Shown here: in pieces, positions 10,971 through 20,815 of the stretch
Layout: every line of letters starts with the position of its first letter
Numbering within the stretch: position 1 is the stretch's first letter
From: Symbiodinium natans
Lineage: Eukaryota > Sar > Dinophyceae > Suessiales > Symbiodiniaceae
Assembly (NCBI GenBank): GCA_905221605.1
Contig: CAJNDS010000011.1
Coordinates: 1-45,000 of the forward strand
DNA length: 45,000 nucleotides
Reading direction: 5' to 3'
Program-made: the position numbers and the translations under genes
Notes under the pieces: generated by a model
Database searches by the model: none
Seen by the model: the letters and a program-made list of their open reading frames with translations, nothing else
Told to the model about the DNA's origin: nothing

Positions 10971-11073
10971 GTCATGGAGACCTCTGTTTCTTGACGGCTT
11001 CCGGGGGGACTGGGAGTTCAGGATTCGGGGGCTGAATGGTTCTGCTATAGGTGTTCTAGTAGGGCACTTCTTG

Positions 11074-11110
<37 letters not shown>

Positions 11111-11288
11111 TGTTTGTTTTCGGATTTTGCAGCAAGACTCGTCTCTACAACGTGAGCCACAGTGTGATAGGCAGTGATAGGACAAAGCAGCTGCATTAGC
11201 CGGTCGTGCGTTGCCCGTTTCCAATTCCTTACAGAAGCCATGAGCGCCTGACTCCCCAAATCGACATCCTGTGAAGTTCAAGTCCCAG

Positions 11289-11395
11289 GCCTGGGTACGT
11301 GCGCTGTGGGCTACACCGGCTCCCCAACACAGCTGGAGTGCGACGACGGTACGCTGATGGGTGACCTACCCAACTGCACGGCCCTCACCTGCGCC
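11289..11395 (+). CDS. Exon: complete CCP-like module core (reference copy)
   Basis: One uninterrupted frame contains LGTCAVGYTGSPTQLEC, then DDGTLMGDLPNCTALTC. It covers the core, the DG turn, the LP-x-C end and the next module's start. Because it is not split by an intron here, it is the template against which the split copies can be aligned. The 3' boundary is uncertain; Cys-rich frame continues a few codons. Confidence 0.65.
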
Positions 11396-11956
11396 TTGCT
11401 GTGCAAGTGTCAACATATTTGTAGTTTCTACAGCTGCCATATGCTGCCATCGTTGAAGCTATTCTGCGTCTGATGCATTTGGGCATTCGTGGTGTGTGTG
11501 TGTGTGTGTGTGACTCGGAATTCAGTGACACAGTCTGGCCGATGAGATCCCAGTGCTTGGAACGTCAGGAAGGGTCTGTGCGTCCTCCTTGTTGCCCCTT
11601 ACCCAGAAATTCCGAGAGCTACTACGGTCAAGGTTTGTTGTGAGCACTGTCGCTGTGTACGTGGTACGCCGTACCCCAGATGGCACCCAGACCCAGATGT
11701 GGCCGAGGTTCGTTGGAAGGCATCACAATCGGCCTCGGCGTCTCTGCGGAAGCATCTGGGAGGCTTTAGTAAGCTTCGAGCCGAAGCTGTGGAGTTTGAA
11801 TTTGAGGCTCCAGAATGGTTTGGGCTCTATAAGCGAAGAATGGTGGTCCCATGGAAGCTCCTCATCCATCTTTGAGAACCCAACCTCTTAACCACCCCCC
11901 GCCCACTCAGCTTCAAGCACAAGCACAGCCTTTGAAACCTTTTGGTGCCACTCTAG

Positions 11957-12030
11957 GCGTGCGTGGGAACCACGACCTTCAGCAGCTGCGAGCTGGGCTG
12001 TACTCGTGGCTATACGCCCAGTGGCTCAGG
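11957..12030 (+). CDS. Exon: CCP-like module core
   Basis: The frame reads VGTTTFSSCELGCTRGYTPS, with C-x-x-x-C-x-x-GY. A GT donor in phase 2 joins to 12319 and gives GYTPSGSGTLHCLDDG, the same length as the reference module. The exon between this one and 11395, which should carry the HNC element, was not found. Confidence 0.6.
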
Positions 12031-12318
12031 GTCGGCTCCTCAGTTCTTTTCTCGCGGGTCTCGGCACTACAGTTTAGAGTTTAGAATTTCAGGTGGTGAG
12101 AAGACAGCCAGCCTGCATGGCGATAGGGTTCCGACGCTTTGGCTGTGCAGATGTCTTCCTTTCTCATGCTGCTCATGCTTGGAGAAATGCTTCTGCCTCG
12201 CGACATGTTGTATGATAGCATCGGCTGCGATTCTGATGCCCCCAAGCCGCCTAAGATCAAGAACATTCCTGCATGCACCTTTCCCTGCCGCTAGAGGCAA
12301 CTGCTATAGCCCTGCGAG

Positions 12319-12412
12319 GACACTCCATTGCTTGGATGACGGCAGCTTCAACGACACAGGGACCTTTGTCTGCCAACCTGTGGTGTGCCGAGCCCTCAGC
12401 ACGAACATGAAG
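12319..12412 (+). CDS. Exon: CCP-like module end and start of next
   Basis: After CTGCGAG the frame reads TLHCLDDGSFNDTGTFVCQP then VVCRALSTNMK and meets a GT donor (GTTACC). DG, an N-D-T sequon and paired Cys fit the end of one module and the start of the next. The downstream frame runs into a CA-rich microsatellite and is rejected. Confidence 0.6.
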
Positions 12413-12429
12413 GTTACCAGCAGACGGAA

Positions 12430-12850
12430 CACGCACACATGCGCGCATGCACACGCGCACACGCACCCACACGCCCACGCAGATGCGCACGCAAGCACGT
12501 GCACACACGCGCGCACACGCGCGCACACGTACCCATGCGCACGCGCGCACTGGCACGTGTGCACTTGCGCACGTGCACGCCGACGCATGCCCGCACGCGT
12601 GCCCGTACGCGCACGCGCACGCGCACACTCTCTCCCCTACCCACCCACTTAGCCACCCACCGACCCACTTACCACCCACCCACCCACCCTCCCACCCGCA
12701 TCACGCAATCATGCAATCACGCAACACGCAATCACGCAACACGCAATCACGCAACACGCAATCACGCAACACGCGCTTGCACTTGCACTTTCACTTTTTC
12801 TTCTACTTGCACTGACACTGACACTTACACTTACTTTTCCACCTATTTTT
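12430..12850. repeat. Alternating CA/CG tract, (CCCA)n and 15-bp AATCACGCAACACGC repeats
   Basis: CACACGCG-rich alternating purine-pyrimidine sequence (12430-12630) is followed by CCCACCCA repeats (12640-12700), four copies of AATCACGCAACACGC (12715-12775) and CACTGA/CACTTA hexamers. All open frames here are low-complexity on both strands. Confidence 0.9.
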
Positions 12851-13019
12851 AGACTTGAAGAACCCTTAAGCTGAACATCGGAGAATGTGGAACCGACGTG
12901 AAAGAGCCATGGCCTAGGCCGCAACTTCGCTCATTTCCCTGTTAAAATTTGTTGCACCCTCTAAAAGGGTTTAGGGAGGCCCAGGTTCAAGGACGACACA
13001 ACCCTGTTCTCTCTTTTGC

Positions 13020-13037
13020 CCCCCCCCCCCCCCCCCA
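13020..13037. repeat. Poly-C tract
   Basis: An uninterrupted run of about 18 C ends at AAGAG. Similar C runs followed by A-rich sequence occur at 25830 and 31743. Confidence 0.9.
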
Positions 13038-13109
13038 AGAGCGTGGGTGCTTGGTAGTGGCCTCACCGCCAAAGAGAAGTCATCAGTGAGGTCGCGCAAC
13101 AGACAGTGT

Positions 13110-13195
13110 AGGGTTTAGGGTTTAGGGTTTAAGGGTTAAGGGTTTAGGGTTTAGGGTTTCGGGTTTAAGGGTTTAGGGTTTAGGGCTTAGGGTTT
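13110..13195 (+). repeat. Interstitial telomere-like array (TTTAGGG)n
   Basis: About eleven degenerate TTTAGGG units, including AAGGG and TTTCGGG variants. TTTAGGG is the plant-type telomere repeat also used by dinoflagellates. It sits inside a predicted intron. Confidence 0.85.
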
Positions 13196-13736
13196 GGAGT
13201 TGTAAGGAGTCTTTTTGGCCCACCTTGTGTGACCAGGCCAGCAGCTCTCAGCGATCTCTCCGTTCTCTGAACCCCGCATGGCCGACTCTTGCGTGAGCAA
13301 GGCCCAGGGTTTTTTGAACACTTATAATGATTATTAGTAGGATTGTTACTATTATTATTATTACTATTGTTTTCTTTTTATTCTTATTATTTCTATTACC
13401 AGCTTAGCAATGGTTTTGGATAGACCGTTCAAGGCCCAGCTCTTTGATGTAGGGGGCGCGGGGCGGGGCTGCCGGGAAACTAGACGGATGTGAAGCACGA
13501 GCGGAGATGGAAGGAATGTTTAGTGGGGAGCTGGCAGGAGGGAAGAAGGACACTGCACAAGAAGGGAGGAAGGAGACTCGAGACACGAAAGCGACACGAA
13601 AGAAGACGGAGCACGTTTCAGGAAGTACCGGCGGGTTGGGCAAAATTTCGGAGACCTGTAAGGTGGTGCTTGAGGGCTAAGGAGAGGCAAGTGTGAGGAA
13701 GGAAAGCCGCGCCACTACGCAGGGAAAGCACACCAG

Positions 13737-13758
13737 GGCGCCCAACTGCAGCCACAAC
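13737..13758 (+). CDS. Possible micro-exon (22 nt): HNC-type element
   Basis: Between CACCAG and a GT donor the frame reads APNCSHN. Joined in phase 0 to 13954 it gives NCSHNVFGDICTAFC, with spacing close to NCSNVTTTGDSC at 18106/18339. The segment is so short that chance is a real alternative. Confidence 0.3.
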
Positions 13759-13953
13759 GTGTCAAGAGCTTTCAGTGAATTAGGGAGGCAAGGAGGGGCT
13801 GAACGTGTACTCAACTATGCCTTTTCGGGGTCTGTACCATCTTGTAGGCATTGCAAACGTGCCCCTAAACGGCAAAGCCTCATAGCAGTCATAGCAATGT
13901 CCTTGACGCTAGCTTAGGGTTCAGGTTTCAGGGTTCCCAGCTGCAGTGTTGCA

Positions 13954-13991
13954 GGTGTTTGGGGACATCTGCACGGCGTTCTGCGCGCCAG
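13954..13991 (+). CDS. Exon: CCP-like module core
   Basis: After GTTGCAG the frame reads VFGDICTAFCAPG and ends at a GC donor in phase 1. Joining to 14119 restores Gly and gives CAPGWDIDGNATVMLC. The intron begins GCCGCGGCAT and the next exon begins GCTGGGACAT, an evident near-duplication. Confidence 0.55.
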
Positions 13992-14118
13992 GCCGCGGCA
14001 TGAATTCACACCTTTCGGGCTCGGTGCTGCTCTGAACTTCTGAACCCGAAATATCCTAAAAATCCTAAACCCCTTCTCGACATGGACCTTTCCCCGCATG
14101 TTTAGAATCTGCCTAGAG

Positions 14119-14183
14119 GCTGGGACATCGACGGCAACGCCACTGTCATGCTTTGCGACGACACACCGCTACTGGGCTCCTGC
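14119..14183 (+). CDS. Exon: CCP-like module C-terminal half
   Basis: The frame reads WDIDGNATVMLCDDTPLLGS, with an N-A-T sequon, then C-DD and LLG-SC, matching the module end. The 3' boundary is unclear because no simple donor gives phase with 15452. Confidence 0.55.
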
Positions 14184-15184
14184 AGGAACTTAGGTTCGGT
14201 ACCGCAGTAAGGTAACTTCATCTAAGACAAACCTCAAAACCCTAGGCCCCAGGCCCTAAGCATTATAAACCCTAAGAGCTTCATTTCTTAAGTTCCCCCC
14301 GAAAAGTAGCCCAAGGATGGCTACCAGCTCGGGGTTCGCGGAGTACGCCAGCCGGATCTCCGCCGAGAATTCCAGTGGACCCGTGCTTTGGTTGCTTTGG
14401 AAGTTGAGGTGGGGGTTAGGGTTTAGGGTTTAGGGCTCAGGGACCAGGCATTGCAGTGGCAGGAACTACAATCTGCAAATGTTGCCCCGACACAGGGGGG
14501 GGGGGGGAAAGGCTGTTGCGAAGGCATTCTGTTGGCCAAGATACCAATAAGGGGTCTTTGTCTTCCCACCCCATGCCTGCGCTGGAGGCACAACAATAAC
14601 AACAATAGTAATAATAATAAGAAGAAAAACAAGAAGAAGAATACTAATAATGGTAGTACTATTGATAATACTCATCACCCATCCGTACCGTTTTCTGAGT
14701 GGCCTCGAGGGGGCGGGGTTTAGCTGTGGGGAAGCAAACGGTGAGGGGTCCGTGTGCCCAGGGTGACATAGAGCCAACAAGGAAGACGACGGCAATCCCG
14801 AGTGTGAATGTCGTATCGCAACACGTGAAAGCAGCCACGAGTCCAAATGTCTGCGCAGCAAGCAGTTGGCGTGCTTTGGAAAACTCGAACTATGCCAGAG
14901 GTCGGGCAACCGCAACGGTACGAGAAGGGACGCACGCAGAGCAGAAACATCTCGAGGCATGTTTCGCGCAGGGGTGATCAGCGATATGACTAGGGGCCGC
15001 GCAGCCTGGACCCATCAGCAGTTGTTATGTTGCCAGGGCTGACATCTCATTCTGTTGCACCGTTTCGAACACACCGGCGTGCCTCACCGGCGGTCGGCCC
15101 GCACCTCTCATGTTGGAGTGAAGTGCGTGATCTCCACAAGAGGAAAGGGCCCGCGGAAAAGGCTTCAGGGCCTTAGTCCCCAAA

Positions 15185-15250
15185 AAGGGGTTGAGGGTTT
15201 AGGGTTGAGGGTTTAGGGTTGAGGGTTTAGGGTTTAGGGTTTAGGGTTGC
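15185..15250 (+). repeat. Interstitial (TTTAGGG)n / GGGTTGAGG array
   Basis: Alternating GGGTTTAGG and GGGTTGAGG units, with more diffuse copies to about 15410, occupy an intron. Confidence 0.8.
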
Positions 15251-15451
15251 TTGGTGCTTAGCCTGGTGTGTCGAGGGATTCGGTTTGGGGGCCACTGCTC
15301 CATTGGCCTCGGGCTTTTGGTTTGTGTTTTTGGGCTTGAGGGGTTTTAGGGGTTCTAGGTTTAGGCTTTAGGGCTTAGATAGGGTTTGGGGTTTTAGGGG
15401 TTTGGGTTGGGGGATGGGGAGTTTGGGTTGAAGGCTTGGGTCGCAAGTCAG

Positions 15452-15508
15452 GTCTGCAATGCGAAAGCCTGCACCATCGGGATTCCCAGCGCCCGCGGCA
15501 TCCAGCAC
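15452..15508 (+). CDS. Exon: CCP-like module N-terminal part
   Basis: After CAAGTCAG the frame reads VCNAKACTIGIPSARGIQH. Ending at a GA donor (GACTCA) it joins in phase 0 to 15617, giving IQHDCEGKVTLETC, the H-x-C to C spacing of other modules. GACT occurs at both junctions, so the exact cut is ambiguous. Confidence 0.5.
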
Positions 15509-15616
15509 GACTCATGGTTCGTGATAGTAGCCTTTTTTTTCGGGGTTTGCTGGTTGCGTGTCAATGGAAGTGGAGGGAAGAGCTCAGCACAACAAAAAAG
15601 CCTGATCCTGGATCAG

Positions 15617-15682
15617 GACTGCGAGGGCAAGGTGACCTTGGAGACGTGCACTGTCACCGCCCTCCCAGGATTCAGCATGAAT
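15617..15682 (+). CDS. Exon: CCP-like module core
   Basis: The frame reads DCEGKVTLETCTVTALPGFS then MN, ending at a GC donor in phase 0. Joining to 15933 gives GFSMNSHTRLTC, the same length as GYTGSPTQLEC. The second core Cys is replaced by Ala, so one disulfide may differ. Confidence 0.6.
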
Positions 15683-15745
15683 GCAAGTCAGCTCTTGGGC
15701 TTCAGAGCCTTCCAGCTCTTGAACATTTTTGAGTCCCTCTAATTT

Positions 15746-15771
15746 CCCCCCCCCCCCCCCCCCCCCCCCCC
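15746..15771. repeat. Poly-C tract (26 nt)
   Basis: A run of 26 C lies in the intron between 15682 and 15933. Confidence 0.95.
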
Positions 15772-15932
15772 ACACAGCCCCACAGAGCCTCCTGCAAAGA
15801 GTCCTGCAGAGTATCATGCCCATGCCGAAAGAGTTTCAAAGTACCACGTAAACTCCCCGGCAAACTCCCAAAGCCATCAACTCATCTGCGGTTCGGCTGA
15901 ACCCCATTCCCTGACCCCTCTTCAGCCCTGAG

Positions 15933-16016
15933 TCCCACACGAGGCTAACCTGCAACCAAGATGGCTCCTTCCTCGGCACCATTTCCGAAGTCGTCGAAGC
16001 ATCATGCACGGACCAC
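15933..16016 (+). CDS. Exon: CCP-like module C-terminal half
   Basis: The frame reads SHTRLTCNQDGSFLGTISEV then VEASCTDH before a GT donor. C-x-x-DG-x-x-x-G fits; the usual LP-x-C end is drawn out. A possible continuation with ALAINPASAI lies near 16128-16157 but its boundaries are unclear. Confidence 0.6.
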
Positions 16017-16331
16017 GTCCCAACGACCGGAACCGCAAGCAGCTGCCAGGACAGATTTCTTGCAGACCCCCCGTTTCTTCCTGAACCTTTGCGTAAGAAT
16101 CCCACAACTTCTCGATGTTGCCACAGCGCTGGCAATTAACCCTGCAAGCGCCATTGGGAATTCTCGAGTCGTCAGGACAAAAAAGTCGGAGACGAGTGCT
16201 TCTTTGCTGTGTTAGCGCAAAGCCTGAAGAGTCCTTCGGTGCTTTGCCCCCGCTGTGGGAATCTAAGGGGGTGGCCTTGGGTTGCAAGCTCAAGCCTATA
16301 CCTTCAGAGCCTTTTACAGAATGAACCCAAG

Positions 16332-16402
16332 GCTTCATCTACTGTGTCAACGGCTACACTGGAAATCCGGCTCCCTACGAGTGCAACGCAACCGCTGGCA
16401 TG
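16332..16402 (+). CDS. Exon: CCP-like module core
   Basis: After CCCAAG the frame reads FIYCVNGYTGNPAPYECNAT and AGM, ending at a GT donor in phase 0. It is the first of seven consecutive exons (to 18681) whose phases all close. N-A-T is a sequon. The partner Cys of the core is missing at its N-terminal side in this exon and may lie upstream. Confidence 0.65.
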
Positions 16403-17141
16403 GTGTTCACCCCTAAGGCGGTTTTTTTTTCTGCTGCAGTCTACCGATGTGTTCCCTTCCTCTTGACATGCCTAGAACTCATGAGCTCATTCTCCGAAAC
16501 CTTTCAACAGCCGCCCGCAGCCTAAGCCAGCTTCGCAGGCAAGCCCTGTCTCTTGCACCGCGCCCGTGGCCAGGACAGGGTGCACGAAGGTTTTTGCACG
16601 CCCAGGTGTCAGAAAGCACGTGTCTTGTTGGTCTGGCTGTGCTTGTGGTCGTGGTTCTATCGTTGTCGTGGTCGAGCTCGCAGCCGGCGTCGACGTCGGT
16701 AGCAGCATCGTGGTGGTGATTGCGGTTGCGATTGTTGTGGTTGTTGTGATTTTGGGTTTGCTTCTCGTGGTTTCTGTGCTGGTCGTCGTGGTCGGTCACG
16801 GTCGCGGTGAAGCTGCAAAACCACCATGGCCCAGCACAGCGTTGCTCCAAGCAGGCGTTTGGCACTGCCAGAGGTCACGGCGGCGCCGGCCAGAAGCCTG
16901 AGCACCTATCCAACGATCTGTGGGAGTAGGGGTGAGTGGGCCTGAGTAGGCTGGGGTTGAAGCACCTAGGTGCCTTGTAGGTCAGGGGATCAGGGTGAAA
17001 TTGAGGGCACGTGCCCATGGCCTCTAGAATATCAGCTTTGCGGGGGTTCAGGGGTTCAGGGGGTTCAGGTCGACGCCCTGCCGTTAAGGCGCCAGCTGTG
17101 AAAGTGCAGCCCTCACTACCATTGGCCTGGTTGGCCCGCAG

Positions 17142-17169
17142 TTCGGTGGCGACTGTAGCTCGGCGGCAT
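17142..17169 (+). CDS. Exon (28 nt): module end/start
   Basis: After CCCGCAG the frame reads FGGDCSSAA plus one base. It joins 16402 in phase 0 and 17632 in phase 1, giving GGDCSSAACNVAGG, equivalent to GDLPNCTALTC. The remaining genomic frame soon enters CCCTAAA repeats. Confidence 0.5.
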
Positions 17170-17631
17170 GTGCGAACCCTCAACCCTAAACCCTAAACCC
17201 CAGTAGGGCTGAGGGCTGGGGCCCTTGAGCTTTACCAAAACAGGGAAATGACGAGCCCCGCGTGGAAACCGTGCAACTCTGGCTCGGAATGCCGCCCAGA
17301 CTTGAAATTTAGAGTTCAGAGCCGGAATGGGGTCTTACTTTGGGGTTGTATTTGATTTCTAAAAGGGTAAGGGTGGTGGCCGATATACCTCAACACAGCT
17401 TACCTTCGCCCCTAGGATTGAAACTCGGAGGATCTCGGAGGCTTGAATCATCCCGCGGCGCTCCCGAGCAAATTATCCCTGCGCCACAACACAACTCCAA
17501 GTCATTGAGAAAGTGTGATTTCGACTAAGAGCTTTGAGAAGGCTGTCATGGCCTGCTTCTTAGTTGAGAGGTCATAGAGAGCAGATGTAGGTGCTCTCCA
17601 AGGGTCTGCTCTTCGTTATGTCGTGTTCCAG

Positions 17632-17663
17632 GCAACGTTGCAGGAGGAGTTCTCCATGGCAGC
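17632..17663 (+). CDS. Exon (32 nt): CCP-like module N-terminal part
   Basis: The frame reads NVAGGVLHGS and ends at a GT donor in phase 0, joining to VCQDNPDKLMTC at 17911. The intron start GTCTGC nearly repeats the exon start GTGTGC, so the intron seems bordered by a duplicated coding segment. Confidence 0.5.
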
Positions 17664-17910
17664 GTCTGCATCGCCCACTGCAGCAGAGGCAGCTTACGCC
17701 GGAAACACGGGGTCATGCTAAGACCCTCCATGGCAACGCCATACAGCTTTTGAGTCTTCAAATCTGAGAGCCATAAAGGCTCATGGCTTCATAGCAAGGT
17801 GAGTAGAAAGCTGAAGTCCATGTCTCAGCCACCGGTGGCAGTCTTCGCAGTCTTCATCCCAAAATTTCTATCCGGCAGACCTCGGCCACGACCCCCAAGA
17901 GGAGCAAGAG

Positions 17911-18025
17911 GTGTGCCAAGACAACCCCGATAAGCTCATGACGTGCCTGACATCCTTCCCAAGTTCAGGCTATGAGTTGAGCGGCCCTGCATCCGTCCTG
18001 AGCTGCAACAATGGAGTCCTGTCTG
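17911..18025 (+). CDS. Exon: CCP-like module (long core)
   Basis: After GCAAGAG the frame contains VCQDNPDKLMTCLTSFPSSG, then YELSGPASVLSCNNGVLSG. The H-x-C loop, GY core and C-NNG turn are all present. A GC donor in phase 1 joins to 18106, giving VLSGTLPSC. The intron is only 80 nt and starts GCACCTTGG where the exon starts GAACCCTGC. Confidence 0.7.
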
Positions 18026-18105
18026 GCACCTTGGCTTTAACTTTAACAGGTTTGGAGGAGAACATGGAAAGCTGGACGTTTGCTTCGTTTGCCGCGGCAC
18101 CCGAG

Positions 18106-18193
18106 GAACCCTGCCCAGCTGCATTGCGCTTCCCTGCACTTACAACGTTCCAGACGCAGTTGGGGTGCTGCACAACTGCAGCAACGTCACGAC
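18106..18193 (+). CDS. Exon: CCP-like module N-terminal part
   Basis: The frame reads TLPSCIALPCTYNVPDAVGV then LHNCSNVT. It shows LP-x-C, ALPC, a P-x-x-V stretch and HNC, and is the clearest copy of this element. A GC donor in phase 2 joins to 18339 and restores Thr. N-C-S and N-V-T are potential glycosylation sites. Confidence 0.7.
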
Positions 18194-18338
18194 GCTTGGA
18201 GGATTTCTGTCGCTTCGCTTCGTTTCGGGCTCAGTCTTTTGGACTTGGGTGTTTCGGCTGGTGGATCCTCCAGAGATTTGGGGTTGGGTCTTCTTTGAGA
18301 GCCATGGGTTGAGCCTTGGAACTCCCCTCCTGGCCTAG

Positions 18339-18375
18339 GACGGGTGATTCGTGCACCGCCGGCTGTACTGTGCAG
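18339..18375 (+). CDS. Exon (37 nt): CCP-like module core start
   Basis: The frame reads TGDSCTAGCTVQ, the G-x-x-C-x-x-x-C element. It ends at a GC donor in phase 0 and joins to GFEYASGG at 18618, completing C-x-x-x-G-aromatic. Confidence 0.6.
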
Positions 18376-18617
18376 GCACGCTCCTTCAAGTTGCCAGCCG
18401 CTTCCCCTACCCAGCCCCACCTCCATCCCTGTAACTGCAAGCTGTGTGAGCATGGTGACCCCCCCGGAAAAAGCCGACATACGCTTGACACACTCACGGT
18501 ACCCCTTTCTGATTTCAAGGCTTACTATGAACAACTTGTAGTTTAGCATAGTTTAGCTTTGCCTCTGGCATTCGAAGGCCGGAGGTTCATAGCTTTAGAG
18601 TTTCCACGTCTCGCCAG

Positions 18618-18681
18618 GGCTTCGAGTATGCATCTGGGGGTGCAGAGCAGTTCCAGTGCATGGATTCCGGCGAGTTCACTG
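18618..18681 (+). CDS. Exon: CCP-like module core
   Basis: After TCGCCAG the frame reads GFEYASGGAEQFQCMDSGEF then TG. A GC donor in phase 1 joins to 21269 across a 2.6-kb intron and gives FTGTLPTCTRSSC. That intron holds the giant inverted repeat. Confidence 0.65.
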
Positions 18682-18894
18682 GCCTTCCCGGCATGCAGTC
18701 CACTGCAGTCAACGCTGTCGTTTGCATGGGTTTGAAGCCCAAAAAGGTTTCAGTGTTGGCGCGTCATTGTGCTTCCCTACTCGATCTCCGCTTTGGGGTC
18801 CTTTCTTGAAGCTGGACCAAACTTATGGCTTGCGGCGCAGAAAAAGCCACCCAAGCTCGTTCAGGTGCACATCTTCGCTTTCCGGCTCGCGAGT

Positions 18895-19015
18895 ACGCCC
18901 ATGTTGTGTTACCAGTGCATGCGAAGATTACGCCCATGTTATCAGCGCACGGGATGACCAGAGCATCCATGCCCGCATGATGACTACGTCCATGTTATCA
19001 GTACGGTGACGTTTT
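18895..19015. repeat. Imperfect repeats of TACGYCCATGTTRTCAG
   Basis: Three copies of a TACGCCCATGTTATCAG-like segment are spaced over about 110 bp. No coding sense is apparent. Confidence 0.5.
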
Positions 19016-19105
19016 TTAAATAAGTGGAGGGCGGCAACCAGCAACGGCCAGGGGGGTAGTATAAAAGACCAGTTTAAATCCGCATGTTCTCGTGTTTATG
19101 CACTA

Positions 19106-20815
19106 GCCCCCTCCAGCCAAGCCCCCCTCCAGCCCCCCCTCCAGCCAAACCCACACCTCCTCCACCTCCAGGCTCCACAAACCCCCTCTCCAGCCCCCCA
19201 GCCAACCGCCCACCCCCTCTCCAGCCAACCCCCACCCCTCTCCACCCTTTCCCGCCAACACCCTCAACCGCCCTCTCTCCAGCCAACCCCCCCTCCAGCC
19301 AAGCCCGTCAACCACCCAGCACCCCTCCCTAAGCACCCCCCCAACCCCTCCAAACAAACCGCCCCCTTCCACCCCCCTCCAACCCATCCACCCCCCTCTC
19401 TCCAGCCAACACCCCCCCCCCCCCCCGCCAACCCCCCCCTCCAGCCAACCCACCCCTTCCACCAACCCCCCTCCAGCCCCCTCCAGCCAACCCCCTCCCC
19501 ACCTTCCTCACCCTTCCTCTCCGCAGCCAACCCCCCTCCAGCACCCCCCCTCCAGCCAACCCCCCCCCCTCCAGCCACCCACCCCCCCTCCACCAACCCC
19601 CCCTCCAGCACAGCCACACCTTCCTCACCCTTCCTCTCCTCAGCCAACCCTCCACCCCTCCAACCAACAACCGCCAACCCCCCTCCAGCCAAACCCGACC
19701 CCCTCCAGCCAAACCCCCCCTCCAGCACCCCTCCCCCCTCCAGCCAACCCCCCCTCCAGCCCCCCCTCCAGCACCCCTCCAGCCAACCCCCCTCCAGCCA
19801 AACCCCACCCTTCCTGTTCTGGTGTTTTCGGGCTTGGGGTTCTGGAAAGTTTAATGCAATTCAGTGTTTTTTTTTTCAGTGTTGAATAGTCTTAAGGGCC
19901 TTCCTGGAAAAGGATGCACCCTGGCCTGGCTTTGGGGAGGTTGGCTGGAAGGGTGGGGTTTGGCTGGCTGAAGGAGGGGTTGGAGGGGGGTGTTGGCTGA
20001 GGGGGGTGGCTGAAAGGGAGGGGGCTTTGGCTGGAGGGTGTTTTGGGGAGGTGTTGGCTGGATGGGGGCGGTTGGCTGTGGAGGGGGGCTTGGCTAGGCG
20101 GGTGTTTTGGGGGGGGCCGGGGGGGGGGGTGTTGGCTGGAGGCGGTTGGCTGGAGGGGGTTGGCCGGCTGAAGGGGTGCTGGGGGGGGTTGGCTGGCTGG
20201 AGGGGGGGTGTTGGCTGGAGGGGGCTTTGGCTGGAGGGTTTTTGGGGGGTGTTGGCTGGATGGGGGCGGTTGGCTGTGGAGGGGGGCTTGGCTAGGTTTG
20301 GGGGGGGCTGGGGGGGAGGGGTGTTGGCTGCGGTGGCTGGGGTTGGAGGGGTGCTGGGTGGAGGTTGGCTGGCTGGAGGGGGGTGTTGGCTGGAGGGGGC
20401 TGGGTGTTTTGGGGGGTGTTGGCTGGATGGGGGCGGTTGGCTGTGGAGGGGGGCCCTAGGCGTTTTGGGGGGGGCTGGGGGGGGAGGGGGTGTTGGCTGG
20501 AGGCGGTTGGCTGGAGGGGGTTGTGTGGAAACCGGCTGGGTTGGAGGGGTGCTGGGTGGAGGTTGGCTGGCTGGAGGGGGGGGTGTGGCTGGAGGGGGCT
20601 GGGGGGAGGGGTGTTGGCTGGAGGATGTGGGGTTTGGCTGGAGGGGTTGGCTGGAGGGGTGGTTAGGGTGTTTGGCTGCGGGCTGGAGAGAGGGCGGTTT
20701 GAGGGTGTTGGCTGGAGGGGGTTTGGGTGATTGGTTGTGAGGTTGGTGGGGGGGGGGTGTTGGCTGGAGGGGGGGGTGTTGGCTGGAGGGGGGCTTGGCG
20801 CGGGAAGGCTTGCTG
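19106..20815. repeat. Giant inverted repeat: C-rich arm (19106-19812) and G-rich arm (19931-20815)
   Basis: The left arm is built from CCCCCCTCCAGCCAACC-type units and the right arm from the complement, GGTTGGCTGGAGGGGGG. About 120 bp of mixed sequence separates them. Units are imperfect, so pairing would be through many alternative registers. Open frames in both arms are Gly/Trp/Leu or Pro/Gln repeats and not genes. The whole structure lies in the predicted intron 18682-21268. Confidence 0.9.

Noticed and set aside
11560-11700. Cys-rich frame IPRATTVKVCCEHCRCVRGT
   Set aside because: It could be the missing HNC-type exon between 11395 and 11957, but Cys spacing does not match the other modules and no clean borders are seen.
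12447-12815. Thr/His- and Arg-rich frames over the CA/CG tract
   Set aside because: They are microsatellite readings open on both strands.
16660-16800. Val/Ile-rich plus-strand frame as a transmembrane segment
   Set aside because: It arises from a GTGGTT-rich stretch, has no exon borders, and would place a membrane anchor in the middle of the CCP-like modules. The minus-strand Thr-rich reading is more interesting.
19084-20740. Gly/Trp- and Pro-rich frames in the inverted repeat
   Set aside because: They are complementary readings of the C/G repeat units and have no other coding character.
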